This document shows, one piece after another, positions 61,164 through 64,000 of a stretch of 64,000 bases of DNA (its first letter is position 1; each line of letters opens with the position of its first letter). Origin of the DNA: GCA-2862585 sp965661345 (GTDB lineage Bacteria > Bacteroidota > Bacteroidia > Flavobacteriales > UBA7312); assembly GCA_965661345.1 (NCBI GenBank), contig CBFIDK010000001.1:62001-126000 (forward strand). The letters are read 5' to 3'. Made by a program: the position numbers and the translations under genes. A model generated the notes under the pieces. That model was not told the origin of the DNA, searched no databases, and worked only from the letters and a program-made list of their open reading frames with translations.

Positions 61164-62684
61164 ATGAACAATTTTATTCAACCCAAAAATGCTTTAATTT
61201 CTGTTTTCTATAAAGACGGATTAGCACCAATTGTAGAAGAGTTAAGCCGATTAGGAGTAAATATTTATTCCACTGGAGGAACACAATCCTTTATTGAAGA
61301 GCTCGGAACAGAGGTTAATCGTGTAGAAGACTTAACTTCCTACCCTTCAATCTTAGGAGGTCGGGTAAAAACATTACACCCAAAAGTATTTGGAGGCATC
61401 TTAAGCCGAAGAGAATTAGAATCTGATAATGAGCAGTTGAAAGAATATGATATTCCAGAGTTTGACATTGTCATTGTTGACCTTTATCCTTTTGAAGAAA
61501 CCGTAGCTTCTGGAGCCGATGAGCAATCCATTATTGAAAAAATTGATATCGGAGGAATCTCACTTATTAGGGCTGCAGCAAAAAACTTTAAAGACGTAGT
61601 GGTTATTTCTTCAAAAGACGATTATTCAGAGTTTCATTCTATTCTAAAAGAAAAAAACGGAACGACAATCGAAGATCGAAGGCGTTTTGCAAAAAAGTCT
61701 TTTCACATATCGTCTCACTACGATAGCGCCATATTTTCATACTTTGATGAAGATGACAACACAGCTTTTAAATTTAGTATGCCAGATGGTACCGTTCTCA
61801 GGTATGGAGAAAACCCTCACCAAAAAGGTGTTTTCTACGGCAATTTAGATGGCTTTTTTGACCAACTTCATGGAAAAGCATTATCGTATAATAATTTGTT
61901 AGATGTTGACGCTGCTGTTCATCTTATCACAGAGTTTGAAGACACTACTTTTGCAATTTTAAAACATAATAATGCATGTGGTATAGCATCTAGAAATAGT
62001 CTAAAGAAAGCCTATGTTGACGCTCTAGCAGGAGATCCTATTTCTGCTTTTGGCGGTGTACTCGTTTGCAACTCTGAACTTGACTTAGATACTGCAAATG
62101 AAATCAACACATTATTTTTTGAAATCATCATTGCTCCTTCATACCAAAATGAAGCGCTCGAAGTATTGAAATCTAAGAAAAATCGTATTATATTAGTGCA
62201 GAAGGAAACTGTTTTACCGAATAGGCAATTTCGCACAATACTAAATGGTGTCTTAGAACAAGAAAAAGACACAGTTATTGACAAAGCCGAAGGTATGAAA
62301 ACGGTGACAGAGATTGAGCCAAGCGAACAACAATTGACCGATTTAGAGTTTGCCAGTAAAGTGTGTAAAAACACTAAATCAAATGCAATTGTTCTAGTAA
62401 AGAACAATCAACTGTTGGCTAGTGGAGTAGGACAAACCTCTCGAGTTGACGCCTTAAAGCAAGCTATTGCAAAGGCAAGACAATTTGATTTTGAACTCGA
62501 AGGAAGTGTAATGGCGTCTGACGCATTCTTTCCGTTCGCTGATTGTGTAGAAATAGCACACGATGCGGGCATAAAAGCAGTAGTACAACCTGGCGGGTCG
62601 ATAAAAGACCAACTATCAATTGATTACTGTAATGAAAATAAAATGGTTATGGTAATGACCGGAACTAGACACTTTAAACATTAA
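61164..62684 (+). CDS. purH: Bifunctional AICAR transformylase / IMP cyclohydrolase PurH
   Basis: 506 residues. The N-terminal MGS-like IMP cyclohydrolase domain has IYSTGGTQSFIEELG, TSYPSILGGRVKTLHPKVFG and DIVIVDLYPFEETV. The AICAR transformylase domain starts near 200, with LRYGENPHQKGVFYG and the catalytic AILKHNNACGIASRN near 270. It ends VMVMTGTRHFKH. It performs the last two steps of IMP synthesis. mreB follows after 11 bases, so the two probably share a transcript. Normal length. Confidence 0.97.
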   Translation: MNNFIQPKNALISVFYKDGLAPIVEELSRLGVNIYSTGGTQSFIEELGTEVNRVEDLTSYPSILGGRVKTLHPKVFGGILSRRELESDNEQLKEYDIPEFDIVIVDLYPFEETVASGADEQSIIEKIDIGGISLIRAAAKNFKDVVVISSKDDYSEFHSILKEKNGTTIEDRRRFAKKSFHISSHYDSAIFSYFDEDDNTAFKFSMPDGTVLRYGENPHQKGVFYGNLDGFFDQLHGKALSYNNLLDVDAAVHLITEFEDTTFAILKHNNACGIASRNSLKKAYVDALAGDPISAFGGVLVCNSELDLDTANEINTLFFEIIIAPSYQNEALEVLKSKKNRIILVQKETVLPNRQFRTILNGVLEQEKDTVIDKAEGMKTVTEIEPSEQQLTDLEFASKVCKNTKSNAIVLVKNNQLLASGVGQTSRVDALKQAIAKARQFDFELEGSVMASDAFFPFADCVEIAHDAGIKAVVQPGGSIKDQLSIDYCNENKMVMVMTGTRHFKH

Positions 62685-62695
62685 AACTTAATAAT

Positions 62696-63718
62696 ATGGG
62701 TTTTTTCGATTTTATGACGCAAGAGATTGCAATTGACTTAGGCACTGCAAACACTCTTATTATACACAATGACAAAGTTGTTGTGGACGAACCCTCAATT
62801 GTTGCTAAAGACATCATACTTGGTAAAGTTGTAGCCATTGGAAAAAAGGCTCAACAAATGCATGGAAAAACGCATAAAACGATTGAAACCATTCGGCCTT
62901 TAAAAGATGGTGTAATCGCTGATTTCTCTGCTGCTGAACAAATGATTCGCGGAATGATTAAAATGATTCCTAGACGAAAAACATTGTTTTCGCCATCTTT
63001 AAAAATGGTTGTTTGTATTCCCTCAGGAATTACTGAAGTGGAGAAAAGGGCTGTTAAAGACTCCGCTGAACACGCTGGTGCTAAAGAAGTATTCTTGATT
63101 CATGAACCAATGGCGGCAGCGATTGGTATTGGAGTCGATGTACTAGAGCCGAAAGGAAACATGATAATTGACATAGGCGGTGGTACTTCAGAAATTGCCG
63201 TTATCTCTTTAGGAGGTATTGTTACCGACCGTTCAATTAGAGTCGCAGGTGATAATTTCACAACCGACATTCGTATTTACATGAGAAATCATCACAATAT
63301 AGATATCGGTGAACGAATGGCTGAGAAAATTAAAATTAATGTCGGAGCAGCCCTTCAAGAATTAGACGAGCCACCACCAAATTTTGCCGTTCACGGAAGA
63401 GATTTAATGAGTGGTATTCCAAAAGAAATTATTGTAACCTATAAAGAGATTGCACGCGCATTGGATCAAACTATATCGCAAATTGAGCAGGCGGTTTTGG
63501 CAGCATTAGGTCAAACTCCACCTGAACTTTCTGCAGACATTTATAACACTGGAATTTATCTAACTGGTGGAGGGTCTATGTTAAGAGGTCTTGATAAACG
63601 AATTTCTTTAAAAACTAAGCTACCAGTTTATGTAGCCGAAGACCCATTAAGAGCAGTAGCAAGAGGAACGGGTATTGCACTTAAAAACACCGACAACTTC
63701 CCATTTTTAATTCGATAA
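62696..63718 (+). CDS. mreB: Rod shape-determining actin-like protein MreB
   Basis: 340 residues. Actin-fold phosphate motifs are IAIDLGTANTLIIHNDKVVV near 12 and MIIDIGGGTSEIAVIS near 157, with ICLTGGGSMLRGLD-type adenosine binding near 285 (IYLTGGGSMLRGLDKRISLK). ERRKTLFSPSLK-like and GVIADFSAAEQMIRGMI segments fit MreB. It polymerises under the inner membrane to direct side-wall synthesis. mreC follows 14 bases downstream, as usual, indicating a rod or curved-rod cell. Confidence 0.98.
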   Translation: MGFFDFMTQEIAIDLGTANTLIIHNDKVVVDEPSIVAKDIILGKVVAIGKKAQQMHGKTHKTIETIRPLKDGVIADFSAAEQMIRGMIKMIPRRKTLFSPSLKMVVCIPSGITEVEKRAVKDSAEHAGAKEVFLIHEPMAAAIGIGVDVLEPKGNMIIDIGGGTSEIAVISLGGIVTDRSIRVAGDNFTTDIRIYMRNHHNIDIGERMAEKIKINVGAALQELDEPPPNFAVHGRDLMSGIPKEIIVTYKEIARALDQTISQIEQAVLAALGQTPPELSADIYNTGIYLTGGGSMLRGLDKRISLKTKLPVYVAEDPLRAVARGTGIALKNTDNFPFLIR

Positions 63719-63732
63719 TTATTGAGTAGATA

Positions 63733-64000
63733 ATGCGTAACTTAATAGAATTATTAAATAAGTATAATCATCAGATTTTATTTATTCTTCTAGAGTTTTT
63801 TGCATTTTTTCTCATAATTCAGAATAACAGTTTTCAAAAAGCGGCTTTCATCAATTCCACAAATGGCATAACCGCTTCTAGCTTTTTAGCAATCAGTAAT
63901 GTTAAAAGTTATTTTTCTTTAAAAAGCACAAACGAGCTACTGTTACTGGAGAATGCAAAGCTTAAAAGTTTAATAAGTTACCAGAGTAAGGATAGCATAA
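63733..64000 (+). CDS. mreC: Rod shape-determining protein MreC, 3' end beyond window
   Basis: The frame is open from the ATG at 63733 to the window end, giving 89 codons. MRNLIELLNKYNHQILFILL is followed by one membrane helix (about 15-33, FILLEFFAFFLIIQNN) and then a helical region with ELLLLENAKLKSLISYQ, the coiled coil typical of MreC before its periplasmic beta domain. Its position directly after mreB supports the call. Confidence 0.93.
   Translation, partial: MRNLIELLNKYNHQILFILLEFFAFFLIIQNNSFQKAAFINSTNGITASSFLAISNVKSYFSLKSTNELLLLENAKLKSLISYQSKDSI

Noticed and set aside
1..64000. tRNA, rRNA, insertion sequence or prophage
   Set aside because: Gaps between genes are all short, and none shows tRNA-like stems or transposase-like frames.

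Overview
The window is a low-GC chromosomal segment of a Bacteroidota bacterium, most likely from the Flavobacteriia. The evidence is the type IX secretion / gliding core gldK-gldL-gldM-gldN with a PorP/SprF-type partner, secreted proteins ending in type IX sorting tails, SprB-type repeats, family-restricted genes (DUF4286, short LptE, GldM-type motor parts), an almost complete absence of Shine-Dalgarno sequences, and promoters of the Bacteroidota form TTTG-N19-TAnnTTTG. I see no tRNA, rRNA, CRISPR array, insertion sequence or phage gene, and no gap between genes longer than about 200 bases.

Layout. (1) 1-2490, minus: the first 830 codons of a very large secreted adhesin that runs off the left edge. 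(2) 2539-22626, minus: one continuous run of 18 surface-polysaccharide genes. It begins with wbpA-wbpB-wbpD-wbpE (a UDP-diacetamido-glucuronate pathway), then two Wzx-type flippases, a glycosyltransferase, two Wzy/ligase-type membrane proteins, a Wzz-like protein, further glycosyltransferases and acyltransferase-like proteins. It ends with a 4,6-dehydratase, an aminotransferase and two initiating phosphoglycosyltransferases. (3) 22699-31795, minus: gldN, gldM, gldL, gldK, porP/sprF-like, a degenerate arginase-family protein and topA. (4) 31980-38169, plus: miaB, a sigma-54 activator, lptE, a small unknown gene, secG, groES, groEL. (5) 38252-40690, plus: three tandem paralogous secreted proteins, facing (40760-41581, minus) an extremely acidic repeat protein. 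(6) 41656-43992: ctaA and a copper-type HMA lipoprotein on minus, a DMT exporter on plus. (7) 44069-51917, plus: rplU, rpmA, serS, a lipoprotein, a TPR protein, DUF4286, rsmA, mgtE and a hydroxyacid dehydrogenase, mostly overlapping. (8) 51914-55383, minus: a type IX cargo protein, aspartate kinase and a GNAT protein. (9) 55467-64000: fbp and mfd on plus, an ABC-type permease on minus, then purH, mreB and the start of mreC on plus.

The most interesting theme is that the type IX secretion core lies directly beside a polysaccharide cluster containing all four WbpA/B/D/E enzymes. In Porphyromonas gingivalis the sugar linking type IX cargo to A-LPS is a diamino-glucuronic acid derivative made by this kind of pathway, so the cluster may make the anchor for exported proteins. 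The dehydratase/aminotransferase/short-transferase trio at its other end, with no recognisable PglD acetyltransferase, resembles the route to a free-amine sugar (AATGal). The polymer could therefore carry both positive and negative charges. Other items worth a second look are the three tandem secreted paralogs, the acidic repeat protein, the arginase-like protein with replaced metal ligands, and a hairpin between a possible wbpA promoter and the wbpA start codon.
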